Assembly: GCF_000421665.1 (NCBI RefSeq)
Contig: NZ_ATXL01000021.1
Coordinates: 1 to 35,158 of the forward strand
DNA length: 35,158 nucleotides
Direction: 5' to 3'
Source: Bavariicoccus seileri WCC 4188
GTDB lineage: Bacteria > Bacillota > Bacilli > Lactobacillales > Aerococcaceae
The notes below the pieces were generated by a model. It was given only the letters and a program-made list of their open reading frames with translations, had not been told where the DNA came from and did not search any database. Shown here piece by piece: positions 22,896-31,511 of this stretch. Every line of letters begins with the position of its first letter. Within the stretch, counting starts at the first letter, position 1. The position numbers and the translations under genes were made by a program.

Positions 22896-23639
22896 ATGGA
22901 ATTATTTAAGTTTAAAAAGAATAAACGTAAAGTGACTAAACAACAAATTCGTCTAGATCGTCAACAGCAATTAGGTGGTCCATTAGTGACGTTAACAGAC
23001 TCCACTGCTGTAGCTTCTGAGCAATTCAGAACGATTCGGACGAATATTCAATTTTCAGTGGTAGATAAAGACTTGAAATCGTTAGGGTTTACGTCTTCTG
23101 GACCAGGAGAAGGGAAGTCGACGGTTGCAGCTAATTTAGCAGTGGCTTTTGCGCAAGATGGTAAGACGGTCTTGTTGGTGGATTCTGATTTAAGAAAACC
23201 AACTGTTCATCGGACGTTTGATTTACCAAATAAAGAAGGGTTGACATCTTTACTCACTGATCGGACGAAAAAGGTTCCAGATATTATTCAATACTTACCA
23301 GAAGCTAATTTATGTGTGTTGACGAGTGGTCCTAAGCCACCGAATCCAGCGGAGTTGTTGAATTCCAAGCGGATGGTTGAAGTGATGCGAGAGTTTAACC
23401 GGGCTTTTGATATGGTGATTTATGATTTGCCGCCAGTGATTGCGGTTACTGATGCCCAATTGATGGCGCCTAAACTTGATGGTGTAGTTTTAGTAGCTCG
23501 TAATGATGTTGGCAGCAAAGATGGTGTTAAGAAAGCTAAGGATCTATTGGAACTGAGCAAAGGAAATATCCTTGGAGCCGTGTTTAATGGGGCTGAAGTA
23601 AGACGTGATGGTGCTTATGGGTATTATTATGGGGAATAG
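22896..23639 (+). CDS. cpsD: CpsD/Wze-type tyrosine-protein kinase
   Basis: A 247-aa cytosolic BY-kinase that autophosphorylates and regulates capsule assembly with CpsC. Walker A is SGPGEGKST (68-76), Walker A' is LLVDSDLRKP (93-102), and Walker B lies in MVIYDLPPVIAVTDAQLM. The C-terminus carries the tyrosine cluster DGAYGYYYGE (Y241, Y243-Y245), the usual phosphorylation target. AGAGGTGAG upstream gives the start. The matching phosphatase CpsB (PHP-type) is not in the window, so dephosphorylation must rely on a gene elsewhere. Confidence 0.92.
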   Translation: MELFKFKKNKRKVTKQQIRLDRQQQLGGPLVTLTDSTAVASEQFRTIRTNIQFSVVDKDLKSLGFTSSGPGEGKSTVAANLAVAFAQDGKTVLLVDSDLRKPTVHRTFDLPNKEGLTSLLTDRTKKVPDIIQYLPEANLCVLTSGPKPPNPAELLNSKRMVEVMREFNRAFDMVIYDLPPVIAVTDAQLMAPKLDGVVLVARNDVGSKDGVKKAKDLLELSKGNILGAVFNGAEVRRDGAYGYYYGE

Positions 23640-23692
23640 ATTGATAATATAGTCATAGTTTTGTATTGCTTAAAAATAGGGGCTGGAAATGT

Positions 23693-24151
23693 ATGAGGAA
23701 GAAAGTATGCTTAATTGCTTCATCAGGTGGTCATTTTGAGCAAATACTGATGCTTGAAAAACTAAAAGAAAAGTTTGACTTATATATTGTAACGGAGAAA
23801 ACAGAATATGAGAGTACAACAATTTCAAAGAAGTACTTATTGAAGCAAATAAACAGGAAAGGGTTTAATGTAGTGGTTAATTTGCCCATCCTCACTTTAC
23901 AATCGTTTTGGGTTTTTCTAAAAGAAAAACCGGATGTAGTTATATCGACTGGAGCTATGTTTGTAATCCCAACATTTTTAATTGCAAAATTGTTAAAAAA
24001 AAAGTTGATTTTTATTGAGTCTTTTGCAAAAGTAACCTCACCGACTTTAACTGGAAAATTTTTGTATAATAAAGTAGATGTATTTATTGTACAATGGCCT
24101 GAAATGAAAAAAGTTTATCCTAACGCGATAATGCTTGGTAGTATATATTAG
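23693..24151 (+). CDS. Alg14/CpsF-like glycosyltransferase accessory subunit
   Basis: A 152-aa protein of the Alg14 family: the membrane-attached half of a split GT28-type glycosyltransferase. It starts MRKKVCLIASSGGHFEQI, where SSGGH is the family signature; a hydrophobic patch IPTFLIAKLLKKKLIFIES and the ending WPEMKKVYPNA follow. An in-frame open stretch extends to 23666, but the ATG at 23693 matches the normal family N-terminus; the RBS is weak (GGGG about 12 nt before). It lies 8 nt before the catalytic partner. In streptococci the CpsF/CpsG pair adds the second sugar to the lipid-linked primer. Confidence 0.85.
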   Translation: MRKKVCLIASSGGHFEQILMLEKLKEKFDLYIVTEKTEYESTTISKKYLLKQINRKGFNVVVNLPILTLQSFWVFLKEKPDVVISTGAMFVIPTFLIAKLLKKKLIFIESFAKVTSPTLTGKFLYNKVDVFIVQWPEMKKVYPNAIMLGSIY

Positions 24152-24159
24152 GAGAAAAA

Positions 24160-24630
24160 ATGATATTTGTAAGTTTGGGGTCTCAGAAATTTCAATTTAA
24201 TAGATTGTTAATAATGGTTGATAGTTTAGTTAAGGATCAAAAGATTAAAGAATCAGTATTTGCACAAACGGGTGCCAGTGATTACGTTCCTAAAAATTAT
24301 CCATTCTCTTCATTCCTTACAAGAGAAGAGTTTAAACTGAAGATATCCAAATGTGATATCGTAATTACTCACGGAGGGACTGGAGCTATTTTAACCGCTC
24401 TAAAAAGTAAGAAAAAGGTGATTGTTGTCCCTAGACTTGCAAGGTACGGCGAACATGTGGATGACCATCAAATCCAGATTACAAATAATTTTCGAAATGA
24501 AAATTATATTTTAACAGGTAATACAGAATCGGAACTCCTCGAGTCGTACAATAAAATTGAGAATCATAAGTTTAATTCATTTTCATCAAACAATTCAACT
24601 TACATCGATTTTTTGATGAATGAAATTTAA
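24160..24630 (+). CDS. Alg13/CpsG-like glycosyltransferase catalytic subunit
   Basis: A 156-aa protein equivalent to the C-terminal, nucleotide-sugar-binding half of GT28 enzymes. MIFVSLGSQKFQFNRLL, the loop IVITHGGTGA (HGGTG at 71-75) and VVPRLARYGEHVDDHQ (~90-104) are characteristic of EpsF/CpsG. It works with the Alg14-like protein encoded just upstream, at the inner face of the membrane. The donor is UDP-Gal or UDP-GlcA in known relatives; since a UDP-glucose dehydrogenase ends this locus, GlcA is plausible here. AGGAG precedes the ATG. Confidence 0.87.
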   Translation: MIFVSLGSQKFQFNRLLIMVDSLVKDQKIKESVFAQTGASDYVPKNYPFSSFLTREEFKLKISKCDIVITHGGTGAILTALKSKKKVIVVPRLARYGEHVDDHQIQITNNFRNENYILTGNTESELLESYNKIENHKFNSFSSNNSTYIDFLMNEI

Positions 24631-24650
24631 TTAGAACAGTGAGGTTTAAT

Positions 24651-25503
24651 ATGAAAAAATTAAAAGTATATCATGCCCAACTACCTAATATGGGAGATTT
24701 ATTAAATGTTCTATTTTATAGAAGAATTTTTTAAAATACCAATGATTAGGAAAAGCCCTTTGAGTGCAACATTAAGTGGAATTGGTAGTGGCCTTGGACA
24801 ATTTACTTTGGTAGACAATAATCTCCCATTGAAAGTGGGAGAAATCATATTTGGTAAATTGTACCCAAACGTTCATGTTTGGGGAACTGGGTTCATTGAA
24901 AACAAAGATTGGATGCCTTTTTATAGGAGAAACATGGAGTTTCATGCGGTGAGAGGACTATTAACAAAAGCTAAAGTCGAGAAAATTTTAGGACATCCTA
25001 TAAATGCTAAACTCGGTGACGGATGAATCTTGGCGCCAAAGCTTATAGAAGAAGGTTTAGCGAATAATAAGAAATATAAAGTAGCAATTATTCCACATTT
25101 TAAAGAACAAAACCATTCATTTTTTGCCCAACTAGCAAAAGAGTTAGATGGAAGTAAGTTAATTGACTTAAGAGACGAACCACATCATGTAGTAGAACAA
25201 ATCGCACAGTCAGAATTAGTGATTTCTAGTAGTTTGCATGGATTAATTGTTGCAGATTCATTTAGAGTTCCCAATCTGCATTTGGTAGTTACAAACAAAC
25301 TTCTTGGTGATGGATTCAAGTTTGATGATTATTATTCAGCGTATGGTCTCTCACATGAATATATAAGCTTCGATGAAATTAATGATATTAGTAAAATTCC
25401 AGAAATGATTAATAATAGTTATCGAATTACTGATGAAATGGTATCTGAAATGCAAAAGAATATGATAGAAGCATTTCCATTTAATAAGGATGAAGGAGAG
25501 TAA
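24651..25503 (+). pseudogene. Polysaccharide pyruvyl transferase, disrupted by frameshift and nonsense codon
   Basis: The gene starts at ATG 24651 (MKKLKVYHAQLPNMGDLLN, the usual N-terminus) but stops at ~24732. One extra T in the run near 24715-24718 moves the remainder into another frame, which continues FIEEFFKIPMIRKSPLSA and then LYPNVHVWGTGF up to KLGDG. Here an in-frame TGA (25024-25026) interrupts; the same frame goes on ILAPKLIEEGLANN, with VAIIPHFKEQ and the diagnostic SSLHGLIVADSFRVPNLH. In the family this enzyme puts pyruvate ketals on exported polysaccharides. Two independent lesions make activity very unlikely. The end overlaps the next gene's RBS (AAGGAG, 25493-25498). Confidence 0.88.
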
Positions 25504-25504
25504 G

Positions 25505-26737
25505 ATGAGATACTTAATCATAGTTGACAGAAAGTATCCTTTTGGTAAAGGGGAAGCTTATCTAGAAAATGAAATAGAATTTCTTGTGGATGCTTTTGAT
25601 AGAATCATGATTTTTCCAACAGATATTTCAAAAAAAGAAGTAGCTACTAGGAATATTCCCTATGATTGTGTCAGTCTACATCCGCTAAATAAGTATAATT
25701 ATAGTAGTAATAAATATTATTATCTGTATCGAACGGTTTTCACCAATTTTACAAAGAAAAAACTGTATTCTGCAAAGGGTTTTGAAGAACTCTATACAGA
25801 TCAAGTTGTAGAAACTTACTATAAAAAAGTTGAAAGTGTATTAGACAGTATTACTTTTAAAGAAAACGATCAAGTATTCCTGTATAGTTATTGGCTGTAT
25901 ACACCTAGCTTGATTATAATTAACTTAAAGAAGTATCTAAGGGCAAGAAATATAAATTGCGTAGCTTTTTCGAGAGCTCATAGATTTGATATTTATGAGG
26001 AGGAAAGAGGGAAAAAAGGCCTTCCACATAGAAAAAAAATATTAACAAATATAGATAAGGTATTTTCAATTTCAGATGATGGATATCAATATTTAACAAA
26101 AAAATATCCCAAGTTCAGTAGTAAAATGGAAGTGTCAAAGTTAGGTACTATTGATCGAGGAATTTCTAAGAAGAAAAAAGGGGAATTGTTCCACTTAGTA
26201 TCAGTTTCAAGGGTTACTGATGTTAAAAGAGTAGACCGCATAGTAGATGCGTTATCAAATTTGAGTAAGGAGAGTAAAGCAAAAATTAGATGGACTCATA
26301 TTGGAGATGGCAATAAATTTGATAACTTAACTCAGCTTTGTAAAAATAATATTTCTGATATTGAGTATAATTTGATGGGCGAGATTCCCAATGTGGAGGT
26401 TATTGATTTCTTTAAGAATAATCGTGTTGATCTGTTTATAAATGTAAGTAGCTCAGAAGGAATACCCGTCTCAATTATGGAAGCAATATCTTTTGGGATT
26501 CCTGTAGTGGCAACTGACGTTGGTGGGTCAGGTGAAATAGTCAAACAAAATTGTGGAGTTCTTCTTAATAAAGAATTTAATACAGTTCATTTAGTGGAAG
26601 TATTAACTAATTATATTAACATGGATCAAATAGAGATGAATAATAAGAGAAATGCAGCAAGACAAGTATGGATTAAAAATTTTTCTGCAGAAGCAAATTA
26701 TATAGAGTTTGTAAAAAAAGTTAACAGATTGCTTTAG
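25505..26737 (+). CDS. GT-B glycosyltransferase (family 4-like)
   Basis: A protein of about 410 aa with the GT4 C-terminal signature SSSEGIPVSIMEAISFGIPV, containing the E-x7-E motif, followed by ATDVGGSGEIV. The N-terminal half (LIIVDRKYPFGKGEAYLENE) resembles the WcaL/colanic-acid type of polymer glycosyltransferases. An ATG at 25490 is in frame, but AAGGAG at 25493-25498 directs translation to ATG 25505, one base after the previous stop. It presumably adds one sugar of the repeat unit in the cytoplasm. AT-rich like its neighbours. Donor and linkage unknown. Confidence 0.85.
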   Translation: MRYLIIVDRKYPFGKGEAYLENEIEFLVDAFDRIMIFPTDISKKEVATRNIPYDCVSLHPLNKYNYSSNKYYYLYRTVFTNFTKKKLYSAKGFEELYTDQVVETYYKKVESVLDSITFKENDQVFLYSYWLYTPSLIIINLKKYLRARNINCVAFSRAHRFDIYEEERGKKGLPHRKKILTNIDKVFSISDDGYQYLTKKYPKFSSKMEVSKLGTIDRGISKKKKGELFHLVSVSRVTDVKRVDRIVDALSNLSKESKAKIRWTHIGDGNKFDNLTQLCKNNISDIEYNLMGEIPNVEVIDFFKNNRVDLFINVSSSEGIPVSIMEAISFGIPVVATDVGGSGEIVKQNCGVLLNKEFNTVHLVEVLTNYINMDQIEMNNKRNAARQVWIKNFSAEANYIEFVKKVNRLL

Positions 26738-26767
26738 ATAAAATTTAGAGTGTGGTGATTTAGAAAA

Positions 26768-27718
26768 TTGATTTCAATAATAGTACCTGTATACAATGTT
26801 GATAAATATTTAGATAGTTTTTTTTCATCGTTAGATTCTCAGACTAGGAATGATTTCGAGGTTATTTTTATCGATGATGGTTCGAGTGATGATAGTCTAA
26901 AAAAAATCCAAGAGTACTCTTTTTCTAGAAAAAATGTTACCTTTTATAGTCAGACTAATAGTGGTGTGGGTGCAGCAAGAAATTTAGGATTGTATGCTGC
27001 AAAAGGCGAGTATGTTTATTTTGCTGACCCTGATGATATAGTTTATTCTGATTTTGTTGAAGTTATTACAGGAGCATCCCAAGATTTTTCCCCAGAAATG
27101 ATTATATTTAGTTTCTATAAAGTCAATAATGGGGAAAGAGCGATAAAAGGTAATAACGAGCTTAACTTCCTTTCAAACAGGAATAAAATAATTGAGTTTT
27201 TCCCAAGTTTGATTAAATATAATAATATATATGCCCCTTGGAATAAAGTTTATAAAAAGTCATTATTGACCAACAATACTATTGAATTTCCATCTCAAAT
27301 AACGGGACAAGATTCATTATTTAATCTACATGTATTCGAGATTGTTCAAAACTTGTTGGTATTACCAAATACCCTCTATCAATATACAGTATATCGGTCA
27401 AACTCTGCACAAACAAAAATTAATTTTTCCAAAATTGATGATGATATCAATATTATTAATGCATTTGAAAAAACTTGTAATGAAATGGGAATTAATTCTG
27501 ATTTGATAAGTAATTTAATCGTGCAAAAGGTATTTAAGGCTCTAAAACATCTGCTTGACCATTCAAATAGTAAAAATAAGGATTTGAACTTGTTTTTTAA
27601 TAAAAATAATATCCATGAAGCAATTTCAAAAATTGATAATAAAGCACTTGGAGACGTAAAGTTTAGAATTAAGCGTATATGTATTAATGTTCTAAACAGT
27701 TTCTTTTATAAAGATTAG
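26768..27718 (+). CDS. GT-A glycosyltransferase (family 2)
   Basis: A 316-aa inverting glycosyltransferase of family 2. The N-terminus ISIIVPVYNVDKYLDSFFSS and the nucleotide-binding VIFIDDGSSDDSL are standard; GVGAARNLGLYAAKGEYVYF leads into the metal-binding DPDD (about residue 89-92). The C-terminal part (APWNKVYKKSLL, GQDSLFNLH) matches capsule and EPS GT2 enzymes. The start is TTG at 26768, 30 bp after the previous gene, with GTGGTGA as a weak RBS; no ATG lies before the core motif. It adds one sugar of the repeat unit; specificity unknown. Confidence 0.87.
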   Translation: MISIIVPVYNVDKYLDSFFSSLDSQTRNDFEVIFIDDGSSDDSLKKIQEYSFSRKNVTFYSQTNSGVGAARNLGLYAAKGEYVYFADPDDIVYSDFVEVITGASQDFSPEMIIFSFYKVNNGERAIKGNNELNFLSNRNKIIEFFPSLIKYNNIYAPWNKVYKKSLLTNNTIEFPSQITGQDSLFNLHVFEIVQNLLVLPNTLYQYTVYRSNSAQTKINFSKIDDDINIINAFEKTCNEMGINSDLISNLIVQKVFKALKHLLDHSNSKNKDLNLFFNKNNIHEAISKIDNKALGDVKFRIKRICINVLNSFFYKD

Positions 27719-27732
27719 GAGAAAATACAAAG

Positions 27733-28872
27733 TTGAATATATGCATTGTAAACGACAATTTTAAACTAGGTGGTCAGCAAAAAGTAACTATTAATTTATC
27801 TAGTGAATTGAGCAAAACAAATAACGTATATCTTTACAGTTTTTTTCCTTCAACTATTTTTTTCAAAGACATAAATTGTGAAATTAAAGTCGATACCACA
27901 AAAACTGATTTAGACGTTAATGGAAAAATAAGAAGGAAAATCCTCAATAGAATATTATTTTTTAAAAAGTATAAGCAGAATCTTGGCTGGAATAATAGAG
28001 TAGATAATTTAGTCGCTTATCTAGAAAGTAACCAAGTTGATATCCTTATCGTTAACGGCGGATTCTTAACTTCACTCGTTCCAATAATTAAAAACAAATG
28101 CCCTAAAATAGGAATTATTTCGTGGCAACATAATACGGCAGAAATATATCTGAATCGATATTATAAAAAAATTAAAAACGACTATATTTATGGACTTAAT
28201 AAAAGTGATGCAGTTGTATGTTTAACAAAACATGATCAAGAAGTATTTTCAAATTTTAATAACAACGCCGTTGCAATTCAAAATCCAGTTAGTACGTTTG
28301 TACCCCCAGCCTTTATACCAACTTCTGAAAAAGATCACATTATTGGTTTAGTTTCAAGGTTTAGTATTGAACAAAAGGGAATTGATCTATCTTTAAAAAT
28401 TGCGAAAAGTCTTCCTGGTAATTGGAAATTGCAAATAGCGGGTGACGGAAGTAGTGGCGAAAGAAAAGAAGTTGAAAAGATGGTTTCTGAATTAGAAGTA
28501 GAAAAGAAAGTTGATTTGCTAGGTCCATTAAATCAAATACAGATGGATGAATTTTATAAAAAATGTTATTTGGTTATTTCTACTTCAAGATGGGAAGGGT
28601 TCGGATTAACGATTGTTGAGGCCATGTTTTATGGGTTACCAATAGTTTCCTTTGATAATTATGGGCCAAGGGAAATTATTGGAAAATTTGATTGCGGATT
28701 TCTAATAAGTCCTGGAAATATAGAAGAATTTTTGACAAAAATAAATTTTCTAATTGATGATACCAACCTTTACGAAAAGTATAGAAAAAATGCTCAGGCA
28801 AGATCAGTAGATTTCCTACCTGAGCATGTTCAGAAAAAATGGTATAGTTTATTTAGTTCTTTATCAAAGTAG
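27733..28872 (+). CDS. GT-B glycosyltransferase (family 4)
   Basis: A 379-aa family 4 glycosyltransferase. The N-terminus NICIVNDNFKLGGQQKVTIN has the acceptor-side G-G-x-x-K/R pattern. IIGLVSRFSIEQKGIDLSLK opens the second Rossmann domain, and RWEGFGLTIVEAMFYGLPIV carries the E-x7-E donor-binding motif. The start is TTG at 27733, with AGGAG at 27718-27722 (10-nt spacing), as for the previous gene. Probably transfers a hexose to the lipid-linked repeat unit. Unusual codon use (rich in AAA, AAT, ATA) is shared with the inner cassette. Confidence 0.87.
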   Translation: MNICIVNDNFKLGGQQKVTINLSSELSKTNNVYLYSFFPSTIFFKDINCEIKVDTTKTDLDVNGKIRRKILNRILFFKKYKQNLGWNNRVDNLVAYLESNQVDILIVNGGFLTSLVPIIKNKCPKIGIISWQHNTAEIYLNRYYKKIKNDYIYGLNKSDAVVCLTKHDQEVFSNFNNNAVAIQNPVSTFVPPAFIPTSEKDHIIGLVSRFSIEQKGIDLSLKIAKSLPGNWKLQIAGDGSSGERKEVEKMVSELEVEKKVDLLGPLNQIQMDEFYKKCYLVISTSRWEGFGLTIVEAMFYGLPIVSFDNYGPREIIGKFDCGFLISPGNIEEFLTKINFLIDDTNLYEKYRKNAQARSVDFLPEHVQKKWYSLFSSLSK

Positions 28873-28884
28873 GAGGCTGGTATC

Positions 28885-30054
28885 ATGATTGAATTAAAAC
28901 TTAAAAAGTCATTGTTCCAATTAACTCCTTTATTCGTTTATTTGATGTTATTTTATTCAATTCAATCAAGTATGCTGAGTATGTCAGATATGTGGTCTGC
29001 CTTTTTTTGGAATTCAAAAAATTTAATTCTTGTTTTTTCATTGTGTATTAGTTTTATAATAAATAAATATTCGAAACAACAATTAATGATAATATTCTGC
29101 TTTTTGGTTCCATCTATAGTTACAAGATTTGTTAGTGGAAGTTCTCCAACTTTTGATTTGCTTGTATTTATTATACTTCTTAAGAATACACCAATAAAAA
29201 GTGTGTTAAAAACAATTTTGAGTTCACAAGTTTTAAGTTTTTTTTTGGTAATACTAATGTATAGGTTATCGATAATACCTGATAGAGTCGTGGTCAGAAG
29301 CGGTGTTATACGATCATCATTAGGATTCTGGCATCCCAACACTACCGGAATGATTTTTCTTAGTATTTTCCTTTTATCTATGGTTTTAGCTAAGCAAAAA
29401 TATGAATACATTTTTCTGGCAATTTTTAATGTTCTTGCTACTATACTAGTTAGTATTACAGCATCTAGGACTATGCAAATTTTGGTTTTAATCGCCTCAA
29501 TTGGTTTCGTGTGCGTACGATTACTAAAATTTGAAAAAGTGTCAAATACTCGTTTGGCTAAAGTAGTATTATTAGTTTTTATCTTATGTATATTACTATC
29601 CTATTTTTTGGCTCTAATATATAGACCTCAAAATCAACTACTTTCGAGTTTAAACACTCTTTTATCAGGAAGGTTGAGATTAGGTAATTTATTTGTAGAG
29701 GAATATTCAGTGAGTCTTTTTGGAACAAGAGTACTATATAATACTCCGAATGCTAATTATCAAACAATATTTGGACTGGTATATAGAGTTCTTGATAATA
29801 GTTATTTAAAGTATTTATTGAATTTTGGCGTTTTATCTTTAGCCACCTTATCAATAATAGTATATCAAATTTTCATAAAATCCCCAAAAATATTTTTGTC
29901 AAAACTTTTTGTTTCGCTAATGGCGTTTTTGGGTCTAGCTTTTACTGAACAATTAGGTTTGTCTATGGAAATAAATTTTGTTTTGTTTGTAGGTGTGGTC
30001 ATTATGGCTTCTGAAAAATCTAATAATAGTTATGATTTACAGGAGGAATTATGA
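28885..30054 (+). CDS. wzy: Wzy-like polysaccharide polymerase
   Basis: A 389-aa protein that is hydrophobic throughout, with roughly ten to twelve predicted membrane segments (e.g. LILVFSLCISFIINKY, VVLLVFILCILLSYFLALIY). A longer polar loop (~250-290, including RLRLGNLFVEEYSVSLFGTR) is of the kind bearing catalytic arginines in Wzy/O-antigen polymerases. Wzy proteins are weakly conserved, so the call rests on topology, this loop and position before the flippase. GGAGG precedes ATG 28885. Its stop overlaps the flippase start by 4 nt (ATGA). It should polymerise repeat units outside the membrane. Confidence 0.75.
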   Translation: MIELKLKKSLFQLTPLFVYLMLFYSIQSSMLSMSDMWSAFFWNSKNLILVFSLCISFIINKYSKQQLMIIFCFLVPSIVTRFVSGSSPTFDLLVFIILLKNTPIKSVLKTILSSQVLSFFLVILMYRLSIIPDRVVVRSGVIRSSLGFWHPNTTGMIFLSIFLLSMVLAKQKYEYIFLAIFNVLATILVSITASRTMQILVLIASIGFVCVRLLKFEKVSNTRLAKVVLLVFILCILLSYFLALIYRPQNQLLSSLNTLLSGRLRLGNLFVEEYSVSLFGTRVLYNTPNANYQTIFGLVYRVLDNSYLKYLLNFGVLSLATLSIIVYQIFIKSPKIFLSKLFVSLMAFLGLAFTEQLGLSMEINFVLFVGVVIMASEKSNNSYDLQEEL

Positions 30055-31463
30055 AAAAATTTATACAAAAACTCTTAGGTTTTTCAGCGGGGCCAATAAT
30101 AGGAGCCTTTATATCATTTTTTACAGTTCCGGTAACAACATTTTTTATAGTTCCAGAAGAGTTTGGTAAGGCGAGTATGTTTACACTGGTGCAGTCTTTA
30201 GTAATGACGTTTATTTACTTGGGAGTGGATCAATCTTTTACCAGAGAGTATAACTACTTTAAGGATAAGAAAATACTATTACAAAATGCAATCTTATTGC
30301 CGTTATTTTTTTCAATCCTAATGGCAACTATTATAAGTTTGAATTCGAGTTGGTTTTCTCAGTTACTATTTGATTCTCCAAATTATGGATATTTAGCTAA
30401 TTTATTTAGCTTAATGATAATATTTTCAGTTTTTGAAAGGTTTTTATTATTAACAATTAGAATGGAAGAAAAAGCAGTTGAATATTCTTTTTTTAATGTA
30501 TTTTTAAAAGTTGTTGTTTTCTTTACAACAATAGTTTTAGTATTTTTGGGTGAGAGATCATTCCTTACAATAGTTTATTCTGCAGTGTTTGGCCAGATTA
30601 TTGGGGATATTGTTTTAATTTTAAGAAATAGAGAGTTTTTAAAAATTACAAATAGTTATATTGATAGAGATTTAATTGTGAAAATGTTAAAATTTGGATT
30701 ACCATTAATTATTGCGGCGTCAGTAAATAATTTACTGAATACATCTGGAAGGTTTTTTTTAAGAGGGTTAAGCACATATCATGACTTGGGAATTTATACA
30801 GCCGCTATTAAAATTGCTAATATTCTTCAAATCTTTCAATCGGCTTTCACGAGTTTTTGGGTTCCGACGGCCTATAGATGGAACAAAGAGAATAAAAAGA
30901 TAAAGCATTTTTCATATATAAGTGATATGGTGTTACTTATCATGACGTTGGGTTTCTTTTTTATTCTATTTTTTAAAAAGTATATAGTTTTAATCTTATC
31001 ATCACAATATGCAGATGCTCAGTATGTTGCAGGGTTAGTTGCGCTTTCTCCTATTCTTTACACTTTAAGTGAAACGACAACGTTGGGAATTGTATTCTCA
31101 GGAAGAAGCTATTACAATATTTGGGTTAGTATACTTTCTTTGATTCCAAGTGTATGTTTAAACATTCTTTTAGTTCCAAAATTTGGAACTATCGGGTCAG
31201 CCATTGCTACTGCTACTGCTTATATGATTTTTTGCTTTGCAAGAACCTACTTTTCGAGACGTGGTGGATTTAAAATTAATTATAAGAAACAATTGTATGT
31301 AACATCAATATTTTATCTTGCAGCTTGTATCAATGCCATACAGAGCATGTACGTACCGTACATTACAGGAGTATTACTAATTGTTTGTTTACTATTTCAA
31401 TTATCTACTATAAAAACAACACTCGTTATAAAAAAGAATAGTTCAGATTGGGATTTCAACTAA
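30051..31463 (+). CDS. wzx: Wzx-like flippase (polysaccharide exporter, MATE/MOP superfamily)
   Basis: A 470-aa protein with about 12-14 membrane helices. The N-terminus KLLGFSAGPIIGAFISFFTV and the following VPVTTFFIVPEEFG are typical of the polysaccharide-synthesis (RfbX/Wzx) family, where the first helix leads into a F-x-x-P-E-F/Y-G turn. VPKFGTIGSAIATATAYMIF near residue 378 is the matching second-half motif. It should flip undecaprenyl-linked repeat units to the outer face. AGGAGG lies just before the ATG, inside the end of wzy, so the two are translationally coupled. Confidence 0.88.
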   Translation: MKKFIQKLLGFSAGPIIGAFISFFTVPVTTFFIVPEEFGKASMFTLVQSLVMTFIYLGVDQSFTREYNYFKDKKILLQNAILLPLFFSILMATIISLNSSWFSQLLFDSPNYGYLANLFSLMIIFSVFERFLLLTIRMEEKAVEYSFFNVFLKVVVFFTTIVLVFLGERSFLTIVYSAVFGQIIGDIVLILRNREFLKITNSYIDRDLIVKMLKFGLPLIIAASVNNLLNTSGRFFLRGLSTYHDLGIYTAAIKIANILQIFQSAFTSFWVPTAYRWNKENKKIKHFSYISDMVLLIMTLGFFFILFFKKYIVLILSSQYADAQYVAGLVALSPILYTLSETTTLGIVFSGRSYYNIWVSILSLIPSVCLNILLVPKFGTIGSAIATATAYMIFCFARTYFSRRGGFKINYKKQLYVTSIFYLAACINAIQSMYVPYITGVLLIVCLLFQLSTIKTTLVIKKNSSDWDFN

Positions 31464-31511
31464 TATTAAAAGTATTACATATAATTTTTTAAAATGTGAA
31501 AGAAGGAATTA

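Noticed and set aside
28962..29411. 149-aa minus-strand ORF opposite wzy
   Set aside because: Antisense of an AT-rich membrane-protein gene; it would interrupt an otherwise tight operon.
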